A stretch of 64,000 bases of DNA, taken from NCBI GenBank assembly GCA_013398015.1, contig VZRR01013434.1, positions 168,336 through 232,335 on the forward strand, written 5' to 3'. The notes beneath the pieces are model-generated. The model saw only the letters and a program-made list of their open reading frames with translations, was not told the DNA's origin and did no database searches. The position numbers and the translations under genes were made by a program. This stretch comes from Oreocharis arfaki (taxonomy: Eukaryota > Chordata > Aves > Passeriformes > Paramythiidae). Each line of letters begins with the position of its first letter. The first letter of the stretch is position 1. Positions 49,901 to 61,400 of the stretch are shown here, piece by piece.

Positions 49901-52900
49901 CATCTTCCCACCGTGCTCGCGATGCAGTTACGTGTTGCACCCAGGAACTTGCATTAGAGATGACATTTGATTTTTACAGCATTTTAGGGAAGCCATGCCA
50001 GAAGGAAATGCCAGGTCCTCTTCTGGATTCCTGAACGCAAAGCGCTGTTTAGATAAGACAAGGAAAATGTCTTCTGTAGCAAAATGAATGATAGTTTTCA
50101 TCATCTTGAAAACGAAGACGTAAGCCTTTTCTCTGGCACAGGGCAACTCAGTCTGGCTTCCATTACCTTAAAAGCTCACAAATGACAAACTGAAGCATCA
50201 ATATTTGTATATTGCATTGTGAATTGCAGAATCTGAGAGTGATTTTAGCCTTTGGGCACTTTAATAAGGAATTGAAGCAATTGTAGAAGAGAAATTGATT
50301 ACTTAAAGTGCATCGGTTTGTTCTGAAGATTTCTACTTGGTGGTCTCTGTGAAGTGTTCCCCTGAATGTTTACCTTTTTGGCATTTATGACTTTTTCTGT
50401 GGCCTAAACACTGACTTTACCTCCTGCAGTTCCATTAGGACCTCAGGAAGAGAGAAAGAGAAAATACCAGCTCCCTTGCGGTACCTCTAGTTAAAACTCT
50501 GTCCTTTTTGAAATGCTGGAGATATTGTGCAGTTTAAGTTATAGCTGAAAGGCATACTAATTCTGTAGTAAGATTGAGGATAGAGAGGGAACAGAGGAAA
50601 CTTGCTGGTGTTCCTAACAGGTAATTTTAGCCGGGAGAATTGGATAGGAAGAGAATCAGCCCTGAAACTTCACAGATTGAGATCCCCAGGAGGAAGCAGG
50701 TGTATCATTATACATTTGTTTCTTCTTATTCCTCTCTTTTGGCATGGCTCACTTAGAAACTACAAATACCAGGCTCCTTTTGCCTGCTCAACATCTGCAG
50801 TTTGTGAGGATAAAGAATTCAAAGTCAGAGTTGTGGGAGAAATAAACAACCAGCTATCAGGAAGTGTGTGATGGAGGGGAGATGGGCAGGTCCCCAAAGC
50901 ATAATATTTTACCTGTGTTTATAAATAGTGCAAAATAACATTTGTTCTGCACAAGTTACGTGATCACACATCCAGTTGTTGGGGTTATTGTATTAGCTTT
51001 GAAACTATGACAGCGGTTTTTTTCAGGAGTTCCTATTTTAGTTTTCATTGCTTTCCTGCTTGGTGAATTTAAGTTTGGTGTTTCTTGGATGTCAACTTCT
51101 ATTGCTTTATTTTAATTTATAGTTCACTAGATAACCTCATCGGCATCTGGTCTGTGATTTGAAATGGTCTTCTTAAGGCTTAAGAATTGTGAATTAGATT
51201 GAGGCTAATGTAAAATAACTGGGGAATCATGAAGTGTCATTTCAGTTTTTGTCAAAATGTGTGTTTTAGTAGCATTAGAAAAATCTGTTGTTTTTTTTTA
51301 GTGTAGTATCAATAAATATATTTTAAAATTTGATCTGACTTGCAGCTATTTTTCGGGGCGTTGTTTCAGAGTGTAATGAAATCTTGACATTTAGTCAAGC
51401 TTTGACATTTTCTGTTAGAGCAGATTAAACCTTCCTTCGTGAAGGTGCATTTCAATAGACCAGAGCATGACAGTCAGAGGGTCACCTTTGCTTCTGATGT
51501 AACGTCTGACTTTTAGGCAAGAAAATATCAGGATCGAACTTGGTCTCTGTCTGGAACTACAGGATGTGTCAGGTGCTTCCGTGGACTGAAACTCCAGAAT
51601 GCCCTTTTAATTTTTGGTTTAGTGTAAAACTAAGTTCTAATGGAGCTAATGCGATTCAACAGAAACAGAAGTGTCCTGTTAATCGTTGTCTGCTCGATGT
51701 ATGGTGATTTCTGTGGGCACGTTCACATCAAATTGTTTCATCCAAGTTGTCAGAAAACTGGGTTGAGGCTTCCTGTCTTTGATTGTCTGCTTGGGCACTT
51801 CCACAGAGCTTTTCTGAGTGATTCTGGAAAACTTGTGTGTGATTATCTGTGCGGAACAAATGGGGATTTCAAGTTACAGAATCTCTTTGCATCATATGAA
51901 AAAAGCCAAAAATCTATAAAACAAAATTCTACACACTATTTTGGGAAGAAGTTCTTGTCTAGGAAGTAGAAGACGTAGAAGTGCTGATGACCTTTTGATG
52001 CTCTGCTTCTGGGAACCTGCGTGCCAGCTGATGTAGAGAAAATTTGCATGTAACTTGTCTGTCTCAATGTGTGGGACCTTCTTTTGTACTGCATTTGCTG
52101 TACAGATATACAGAACTGGATTCTGCTGCCTTGTTCCCCTAAGGAGCTGGTGGGGATGTTTTCTTTCCCTCTTTATCTCACTGAGGCTGGATCCCAGCTG
52201 CATTTTTGTGCATAGAAAATCAAAAGGTCAGAGGAGGCCATGGTCTGTTTTTGCCAGAGAAGTGCCTGTGATCTGTAGAACAAGATGGTTGCTTATAGTG
52301 GGAACTGGTGTGAGGGAGCTGGTGTCCTGGTATTTAACCCTGTGGAGTCAGGATCTAAAAGAAACAGGCATGGAGTTGGGCGACAGTTGCTGAGGCTCTT
52401 TGGGAAGGTAATGAAGGAAAAGGCAGACAAGCAGAGGATTTAGCAAGTCCAGGGGCTGAACTTTCCTGGAACTTTAGACTCCGTGTCTTAATCCAGTTGT
52501 TTCTCAGATTGCCAGGGTTAAAACTGAAGAAGGATGTTCAAACGGCCTGCTAAGATTAAATTAATCACTGTTGACCAAATAGATTTAATCTGCGTGGAAA
52601 GTCTGCCTGGAGCTCTGTGTGTAGCTCTGTCTTCCCTCTGGTTTCCTTCAGGGCACTCTCCACCCCGGGCGCTGTGGCAGCAGCGGTCACATGTGTTACT
52701 TGCTGTGCTGGTTTACACTGGGTGATGCTCTTCTGCTGTGGCTTGAAAAAGATGGGTTTTTTCTTAGTTTGGGTAATGATGTTAACTTCTAGTCTGTCCA
52801 ACAGAATAGAAAATGTCCCCAGGATGCTGGTCAGGGATAGCTTCCTGTTTGGTTGAATTGAGGCCCTCGTGAAGTGAGGGACAGAGCTCTTGTGTATCAG

Positions 52901-53388
52901 CTGCACAATGAAACATCTGCTTGGAGTTTTTGGATAAGCCAGTGGTAAAATGGAGCAAGCTTTCACTGTTTGTTCAGGTTTTATTTCAGTGAACGTTTCC
53001 CTTCAATGGAAATGGTGGAATGTCTCTTGCTGCCCATAAGAAATACTGCAAGAAGTCTTTAAAGGACTGCATGTGTCTGTCGGAAGCTCTGTCAGCAGAT
53101 GGGTTTGGACTGCAGCTCGTGTCCTCTCATCTGTGCACTGGGTTCCTCATCAAGTCATGGCAGTGTCAGGAGGTAAATGGCCATTACTACTGGGGCTGTA
53201 TCCTTGAATCTCCCCCTGTGCTTAACTCTTCTGGAGCTATTTGCTGGTGCAGGAAGGAAGAGGCTCCCTTTGGTCATCTTTTGGCAAAGCAAGCTGTGAC
53301 AAGTGGATAGATGCATTAGAGCTGTGTTTGCCTGAGCAGCATGGAACTGGGAATTGAATTAATCAAGGAAAAGATAGTAACACTAGAA
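43996..53388. other. No gene seen; long intron-like stretch
   Basis: Open frames reach 133 codons (minus, 52565-52966) and 112 codons (plus, 52055-52393) but carry no domain, splice pairing or codon signature that I can defend. Partial CTCF-like matches (two mismatches each) lie near 46450 and 49884. No transposable element recognised in more than 9 kb. Confidence 0.5.
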
Positions 53389-53474
53389 ATGGAGGAGGGA
53401 AGAGGTATGGTGAATGGGGTGGGGGTGAGGCGAGACAGGAGGAAACAAAGAAAGGAAGAACGAGTAGGGAAAGG
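53389..53474 (+). repeat. Polypurine-rich tract
   Basis: About 85 bases are overwhelmingly A and G on the plus strand (GGAGGAGGGAAGAGG, GGGGTGGGGGTGAGG, GGAGGAAACAAAGAAAGGAA), with a few T and C interruptions. Mirror-like purine tracts can form triplex DNA. It is probably simple-sequence in origin. Confidence 0.6.
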
Positions 53475-54172
53475 TTGACCAAGTTTTGTCCTGCTTGCCC
53501 AGTGCATTATGGTGGGAGTTGAAGGTCCCTGGGATAAATGTATACCATATCCTTAAATAAACGACAAAGGGTGTAATTCATACTTTGGAATCATTTGAGA
53601 TTTGCTGTGGTATCTAGGTATTGGAATTTTGTCCCAAGGTTTATCGTGTTGCTTCAAGTGAGGGTCAGTGCCTCTCGGTTAAGCTCACGTCTTTGTTGCA
53701 GTGATAAATAGTCAACTTCCAACTTAATTTGTATCTTTGGGAGATGTGCACTATGGATAATGAATGAAAGACAGTCAGCAGGAAAGTGACCATAGCAACT
53801 CGGCTGCCATCAGCTGTTAGAGCACAAACCTATTCCCTGATGTTTTAGTACAAGCACTCTCTTTGTTCTGTGTGGGGCAAGGTCAAGGAAATGGCTCCCT
53901 GGTTTCACAGATGTGACTCCTGGGTTGACTGGCAGGGTGGAAAATCTCGCTGGATGCTCTTCTGGGCAGGTAGAGAAATCCATTAGGAGACTCTGTGTGT
54001 AGTGGGGCTGTGCTCATCTTTTTATCGTGTCCCAGTGGCCATTCCATGTCTATAGCTGTGCATTTGGCATATTTTCCAGAGATTCAGATACCGTAACTAA
54101 TGGCCAGTCTTAGCCTCTGTTTGAAATAAGTTAATGTTTGCTATTGCATAGATCCAGTGTCTCTTCAGCCGC
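53475..54172. other. No gene seen
   Basis: Unremarkable unique sequence leading up to the duplicated block. Confidence 0.5.
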
Positions 54173-55162
54173 AGGGGTGGGATGTTCCAGCACAGCATTC
54201 CAAGCTCTAGATGGATTCCCAGCTGTCAAAAGCACTGATAATGGCTCTGCAGGATCTGCTGAGGGCAGGGGAAGAAAGGAACTGCATAATTTCATTACCC
54301 TTTTACTCATAGAGAGCAAATGCTTTATAACCTCCTCTCTTCATTGATACTAATGCCTGTGGAATCCCTTTGCTGCATTAAACCCCAGCCAGTTGAGGAA
54401 TGCCCCTTTGAGGCTGCAGTAGCTCAATTCAGAGCCTGGCATTAAGCTGTATGTAATTTCGGGGGTCATAATCCCAACATATCTCGGCTTTTCAATTTCT
54501 GTTCAGTTCTAGTCTTTAATTGAAAAGGAAACATTTTATCCTTAATTGTATTATTGCTCTTTCTATCCTGTCGAAACCCACCGCTGTTCTTGCTTAGCAG
54601 TCTCAGCTTTTGCAGTTGAAAAATGCTGGACTCTTCATTCCAGCAACTGAATTTTTAATGATTTTGGAGTTGTTCCTGACACGATAACTTCAGTTTTGTA
54701 AGCCAGAAACATTGCTTTCTGGGAAGTTGCTGGGCTTGCCATTCCTTTCTCTCTGCACCATCACTCGGATAGTCAGAAGGAATCTGGTGAGATGATGGCT
54801 TTCATTGTCCTGTGGAGCCTTTTCCACAAACAGTAGTCTATGGTCTGGTCCCACTCTGTTTAAGTTGGTAGTAAATCTCTGATACCCAAGAGCCAGTGAA
54901 GTTCCCTGCATTTATGTGACCAGTGACAGTGTGTCAAGCAGCTTTGTGGTAGGAAGTGGTGCCATCCAAGCATGGCATCTTTCCCTTGCTTTTTAAATTA
55001 TGACTAGGCAGTACTGTTGAACTTGAATGGAAATCTCCATGAATTTATTTAATTGAAGATACCGGAGGCTTACAGAAGTGCAGAACATTTAATGTATGTT
55101 AATTTGTAATTAATTCATTGTTAATGAAATACTTATATTAACAAACCACATCTTTATAATTT
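54173..55162. repeat. Copy 1 of a 990-bp direct duplication (contig end)
   Basis: The block AGGGGTGGGATGTTCC... to ...TCTTTATAATTT is repeated at an exact offset of 991 bases with no insertion or deletion. Differences from copy 2 that I found: A54228T, C54577T, C54879G and G55120A. About 0.4% divergence with no gaps is the level of allelic difference. The copy ends exactly at the N. It contains no gene. Confidence 0.97.
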
Positions 55163-55163
55163 N
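55163..55163. other. Assembly gap (single N)
   Basis: The only ambiguous base in the window. It lies exactly between the two copies of the 990-bp block, as expected where two overlapping contigs were placed end to end with a nominal gap. Confidence 0.95.
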
Positions 55164-56153
55164 AGGGGTGGGATGTTCCAGCACAGCATTCCAAGCTCTA
55201 GATGGATTCCCAGCTGTCTAAAGCACTGATAATGGCTCTGCAGGATCTGCTGAGGGCAGGGGAAGAAAGGAACTGCATAATTTCATTACCCTTTTACTCA
55301 TAGAGAGCAAATGCTTTATAACCTCCTCTCTTCATTGATACTAATGCCTGTGGAATCCCTTTGCTGCATTAAACCCCAGCCAGTTGAGGAATGCCCCTTT
55401 GAGGCTGCAGTAGCTCAATTCAGAGCCTGGCATTAAGCTGTATGTAATTTCGGGGGTCATAATCCCAACATATCTCGGCTTTTCAATTTCTGTTCAGTTC
55501 TAGTCTTTAATTGAAAAGGAAACATTTTATCCTTAATTGTATTATTGCTCTTTCTATCCTGTCGAAATCCACCGCTGTTCTTGCTTAGCAGTCTCAGCTT
55601 TTGCAGTTGAAAAATGCTGGACTCTTCATTCCAGCAACTGAATTTTTAATGATTTTGGAGTTGTTCCTGACACGATAACTTCAGTTTTGTAAGCCAGAAA
55701 CATTGCTTTCTGGGAAGTTGCTGGGCTTGCCATTCCTTTCTCTCTGCACCATCACTCGGATAGTCAGAAGGAATCTGGTGAGATGATGGCTTTCATTGTC
55801 CTGTGGAGCCTTTTCCACAAACAGTAGTCTATGGTCTGGTCCCACTCTGTTTAAGTTGGTAGTAAATCTGTGATACCCAAGAGCCAGTGAAGTTCCCTGC
55901 ATTTATGTGACCAGTGACAGTGTGTCAAGCAGCTTTGTGGTAGGAAGTGGTGCCATCCAAGCATGGCATCTTTCCCTTGCTTTTTAAATTATGACTAGGC
56001 AGTACTGTTGAACTTGAATGGAAATCTCCATGAATTTATTTAATTGAAGATACCGGAGGCTTACAGAAGTGCAGAACATTTAATGTATGTTAATTTGTAA
56101 TTAATTCATTATTAATGAAATACTTATATTAACAAACCACATCTTTATAATTT
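55164..56153. repeat. Copy 2 of the 990-bp direct duplication (contig start)
   Basis: Same length and order as copy 1 and starts at the first base after the N. Unique sequence resumes after 56153, where the T run is longer than at the end of copy 1. In the true chromosome this block is probably present once and the window is about 991 bases too long. Confidence 0.97.
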
Positions 56154-58373
56154 TTTAATAGGGATTATGTTATTGGAGGTTTATGAATTTTTGAGTAAAC
56201 CTTGTGATCAGGAGCTTGCTTGCTTGCTTTCATATCTTTATTAATGTAAATTTCCTCCAACAAAGCTTTTTTCCCCCCTACTCTCTGGTAATGTCTTAAG
56301 TCCTTCTGGGTAAGCAAAGATCTGCTAATTCAGGTTATTTGAGGGGAATGTAGACGTCATTTTTCTTGGTTTTTGGTTGGGAGCAGGCGATGGCTGAGTC
56401 ATTTTTCAAGAAGAGTCCTTTGTGTGTATAAACCTTGACCCTTTATGTTGCTGTCAGCCGTTTGATAGAAGGATTAATTTACTTGTAATATTTTGCACTA
56501 TTAAGGCTCCTGACACATTTAAGAAACATTATCTTGGTGTTGTTGAGAGCTGCCTGCCAGCCAGTCCGGTTAGCAGGTCTGTATAGAATTAGCATACTGG
56601 GTAAGAATACAAGAACTTTAATGTGTTAGAATTGGTTTCACCACAGCAGTAATACCAGTCTTTTCCTCTCTGTACACACACAATGTATGTTTTTGTATGT
56701 ATATTTTTTCCCATTTTCTTAATGGCGTATGGCCTGACATGATTGCAAATTATGGATCAGTGCATTGTTTTATTTGCATTCAGGAGTGTTTCACTGATCA
56801 CATTTTACATGGGTAAGATTTGCACAGAGCAAAGAGGAATGTCCTAAACCCAGATACTGTTTGCTCTCTGGATGCACAGAGGGTACCGTCTGAGGAGAAA
56901 TACTGTTCGAGGTGCTGGAATTCATTGGTCTTATTCACTGTTTTATCAGGCTAGACATAGATATCTGAAAATTATTTGAAGATATGGCCATAGGAATGAT
57001 TGTTTTGCCTTAATTATTTTCTTGAAAGGTGTGAGTGCATCTCAAATATGAGAACATTTGAGTTGTGATCAGTATTTGCCAAGACGAAAAACAGATGCTG
57101 TTTTTTCTGTGGCAGCGGAGCTGAAGTCAGCGCTGACGTTCTTGTTTACAGCATGTCATCCTAGAAACAGACTATTCAGAAGATTCCTTGTTTTCTTTCA
57201 AGTCATTTGAAGTGTTAATTGTCATATACTCCTGATTTTCTTGTCTTGAGATAATGGCACCTAATCCTGACATGAGGCAATGGCGAGTACAAACCTAAGA
57301 TCGTAATGAAGCCACTTACTGTAATTTCTGCTTGGAAAATTATCTGCAGAGTCGTCGCTGACCAGAAAAGTCTGAAGTCTCTGTTGTTTTGAAGAGGGGT
57401 TATTTTTCCTATTTTCTTGTTTTTTTCCTTTTTGCTTTAGATTTGTGTTTTCCAGCCTCTCTCGGTTTGGATGCGAGACGTGCTCTGTGGGAGGAGGTAA
57501 TGAGAGGAGACAATGGCATCTGCGTTCCTTGCTAATTTTAACCTCCAGCTATCTTTCCTCTCAGGATGCTCCGTGCACACAGCAGAGCTTGTAGGCGAAT
57601 AGGGAGCAAATGATTTTCCCCAAGTAAACTAATTATATGCCAGACAGAAGCGATTCTGCCAAAATGACTGATGTCCCTCTGAAATCATTCCAGAAGCTTT
57701 CTTTCAACTTGCAAGGGGGAGTAGATGTTTCATAGGCAGTGGCTGCGTTAGTGGAAGCTCTGGTAGAACCCAAATAAATATGACAGGCCTGAGCCTTTAG
57801 TCAGTGTGGGCTGTGTTCGACACTGCTGAAGTTCATTACTGAGATTGGGTGTTGTGTGGTACTCATTCCACATATAAAGTTCCACCATCAACGTTTTGGG
57901 ACAAGCACATAAACCCAGGAATCGGTGCTAGGACTCTGATACCTCTGTTTGCAAGTGCCCATGGTATGTGAGTGATTATAGCTGAGGAAGACAATTTCCA
58001 GTAACAATTTGCTTGATGACTGAGCCTCCTTTCTTGATTGCAGATTGTGTGCAAACAGATTGCAATTTTAACAAACTTGTTTGTTATTTATCACAATTTT
58101 GTGCATAATAATCCCCCCTCCTCCCATGAAAATTGCTGTTGATAGTGAGATTTACTTTGTGGTGCTGAGAGCAAACTCCTCCCTTGAAATGTCAAGAGTC
58201 CATGATAATCAAACAGAAAATGTGGGAACGCAGTTGAAGCAGAATCATACAGAAGTCATGGGGATGTTTGCATAGCATTTTTCTCATTATTTGTTCAGCT
58301 GTAACAGTGAGAGAAAATCGACACCATCTAATAGCTGTTCTAATAGGCTGTGTAAAATGAGCCTGGCAGGCTC
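56154..58373. other. No gene seen
   Basis: A short (CTTG)n run is near 56216-56228. Otherwise unique A+T-moderate sequence with short frames only and no recognised repeat. Confidence 0.5.
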
Positions 58374-58488
58374 CCGGGAGCTCCGGCAGCCGTATCCCCA
58401 TCTCTCGGATCACCTCCGCAGTTGCCGTTAATTGACAAGCCCTGCTCGCTGCAGAGACCGAGCAGCACGCGGCTCTGGAGTCTGAGCG
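58374..58488. promoter_or_regulatory. Short CpG cluster with homeodomain-like site
   Basis: Eleven CpGs fall within about 115 bases in an otherwise CpG-poor region. It includes TTAATTGA (58428-58435), a homeodomain-type core, and a small hairpin with CTGCTCG and CGAGCAG arms (58442-58465). No ATG-donor arrangement suggests a first exon. CpG retention plus factor-like sites is compatible with a conserved enhancer. Without an alignment this stays a guess. Confidence 0.3.
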
Positions 58489-61400
58489 GTGTTTCCATGC
58501 AGGGTTTGGTTCCTGTCAGAACTCGCTGGGGAAATGCTGCTCAAACAGCACACCAAGCTTTATGAACCCACTTCTACTGCGCCTCCTGTTATGTTCCTAA
58601 AAATGTTCTGGGCTTCATGGGTATTGGTATAGTGTCCTTCCTTCTTAGCTATTTCTCCACAGTCACTGTGATTCTGTTTCACTACTTAGCTACTTTCCGG
58701 CCAGAACTGAACCGGTGTCTTTTCTATTGGATTTGTTTGGTGGGGCTGGGAGAAAATGCCTGTGATTAGGGTAAACTGAAGAGCCTGGAAGGTTTCTGTT
58801 TACTGGGACAGCAGATAGCTCTGGTACAAGCTTCTAGGCTGGCTTTGACTTGGTAAAGCTGAACAGGCTTCGTACAGAAGTGAACAGGCCCTTCAGTTCT
58901 TGTCTGATCTTCCTGCAAAGGCTGCTGACAAAGGCTGTGTTTGTACACGTATTTCTTATGACAGTTCCTTGTCTTGGAGGAATTAGAAAGTGGTCGCCAG
59001 CTTGTCACGGAATAATGATCCTGCCCCTGCAATGCTGAATGAGCTCTGATCCAGCTATCCTTGTTTGGGTAAACCTATAGCCAGCTAGCAATTTACTGAG
59101 CCTTTGTGCCTCTTATTTAAAACTGATTAAAAAGCCATATTCACCTATGAGAGTTGGTTCTGTCCAAAGGTAAACCAGGAAACGCTTTATTTTGGTTTTT
59201 TCCTTCGCAGCTTGGTTTGCCACAATAGACAACATGAAGCGTAGACTGGAAAGAGGCCAGGAGACCCATCTGCTAAAAAAGAGGGATCTTTCTAATTACA
59301 ATCCAGTCGGCAGAGCCCGGGGATAATGACATACCTTTCCTCCTATGAATATTTTCATGAACTTTGCCATCTGGAGAGATTCCCTCAGTGCCCTGCTAAG
59401 CTGGGTCGTTTGTGTGGGCACAAAGGGGAAACAACAGAAGATGGGTGCATGTTTTAGTAGTACTGTAAACCTTGTATCTTCTCCCCAGTTAAGTAGTAGA
59501 AGGTTTCTGCTGCAGTTCATGAACAAAACATTGCTGAAGGTCAAGACATTTTCATGTTCTGTGCAAGTATATATTTTAATGCTCTGGTAGTTGGATCTGA
59601 GAGGAAATTTCTTGCTTTGGTTGCTGTTCTAAAGTAACTGGATATAGAATCAAAAAGAGCAGTAAAACATTCCTCCTGTAGTGACTGTTGTTGTGTCTAT
59701 CCCCCTGTTTATACATTTCCAGTGTGTCTGGCTCAGTATGATCCCTTTGTTGTTCTTTAGTTTTGAATTTTAGCTTCAAGCAGTTTTGTGGTTAAAACCA
59801 ATATGCATTGGAGCAGTGGGGTCTTCGTGTGTGTTGGGAAGCTGGTGCAAATGGAGGTAGTCGTTAAAAATAAATAAAAATGGGTGTTTGCAGTGCATAT
59901 ATCCAGGTCACACGCAGACAAATTCACAACAGTGCCTTTTTTTTTTGTTCAGGACAATAAAAATATCTGCCAAGAGGCTTGTTGCACGCATTCAGTAAAA
60001 ACCAAGCATCAAGAAAAACCCATCTGATGTAACCTTGCAATCCTACCCTCTGTGACCTCTCCTCGTCGTAATTCTGACTGCCCTGATTCCCAGTGCTCAT
60101 AAATATTCCATTACATCAGCAGCACAAAAGAAATTCCCTTGTAGCGTTTCGGAGACCAAGTTTCTTATTAATTTTGCATAAATAATCCTGCTCCTGATGC
60201 TGAAACCTAAATGCAAGAACTCCCGTGCATTGTTGTTTGGATTGGCTTTGTTGGTTTCCTTAATTTGTAAGTGGACTTAAGGGGTCTGTTAACTCCAGTG
60301 GTTCCTCCATGTTACTCCTGTGTTATTAAAGCAATTCTCTTTTTATTGCTTTGCCTTTTCGCTTGCAGCTGATGACTCAGGGTTCAGTTAGAACTTAACC
60401 CGAAGTTTAAAAATAATAATTAAAAAAAAAGGAAGGGGTGTAGAGGCACAGCTGTAGCAGAGCAATTGCTAATCTCCCTGTGCTAATGGATCAGATCCTC
60501 TGGATGTAGAATCAAAATAGCTCATCAGCTCCGCAGCTTGTGTCCTCTTGACACTTGCGGTGTTCCAGGGCTCTTTCATGTTCGTGTCTGGTTGTGCAAG
60601 ATTGCTTATGAACAGGGCTCTGACAGGTCTCTGCTTTTTCACTCATCGTGTGGAGAATAATTATACCATTAGAGGCAAAATAAAATAAGCAAGCAATTAA
60701 AAACCCATTTCAGAGACCTACCCTGAACTTTATATCGCTTGAATGTTTGATAAATAAAATTGAAAGAGTTTCTATTTCAGTTCTGTCTGATTATGTTTAC
60801 ATCTTTATTCTGTGTGATATAATGCTGTCACTTTATGCTCTTTAAACTAACACTTGCTTTGGTGTTTTGTGATACTGGGTTTCTCCTTATCTTTTTGTCT
60901 CATTTCATCATCACGCTGCAAATTATTGTGGAAAAGAAGCTACTCAATAGGAGGGGTTCTAAACTATTTTTAGATCTTTGGTGTTTTGAGGAAGTAGTAT
61001 TTATTTCAAACTTCCAAGTTGAGTAAAAAAACCTGTATTATATTCAGTAGCTTGCTTCTGCTTGGAGAAATTATTAAACATGTTTTTTAGGCTACATGTA
61101 AGTGATAAATGCTGGCAAGGTGTCTAAGTCAGATAACTCCCTGGGGTAGTATAATTAGCAGAAGGGTTCACTGATGTGAGCCTTAGAGGCTTAGGTTGTT
61201 TTAGACAGTCATATTCAATAGCCTTTGCTCAAGCCAGTAGTTCTATTGCAACTTATGTTTTACCGACAGTAGTCTGTGTTAGTAAGATGTGCAATATCAG
61301 ACTTCCCTTGTTACAGAAACTCCAGCCATTAGTAAATTATAAAGGAACTTTAGGGAATTGATTATTGTGACCCTTGTACTGCTTAGTTCCTTTGATGTCG

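Noticed and set aside
54690..55902. Two near-identical 73-codon minus-strand frames that could look like a tandem gene pair
   Set aside because: They are the same sequence seen twice because of the duplicated contig ends, not paralogous genes.
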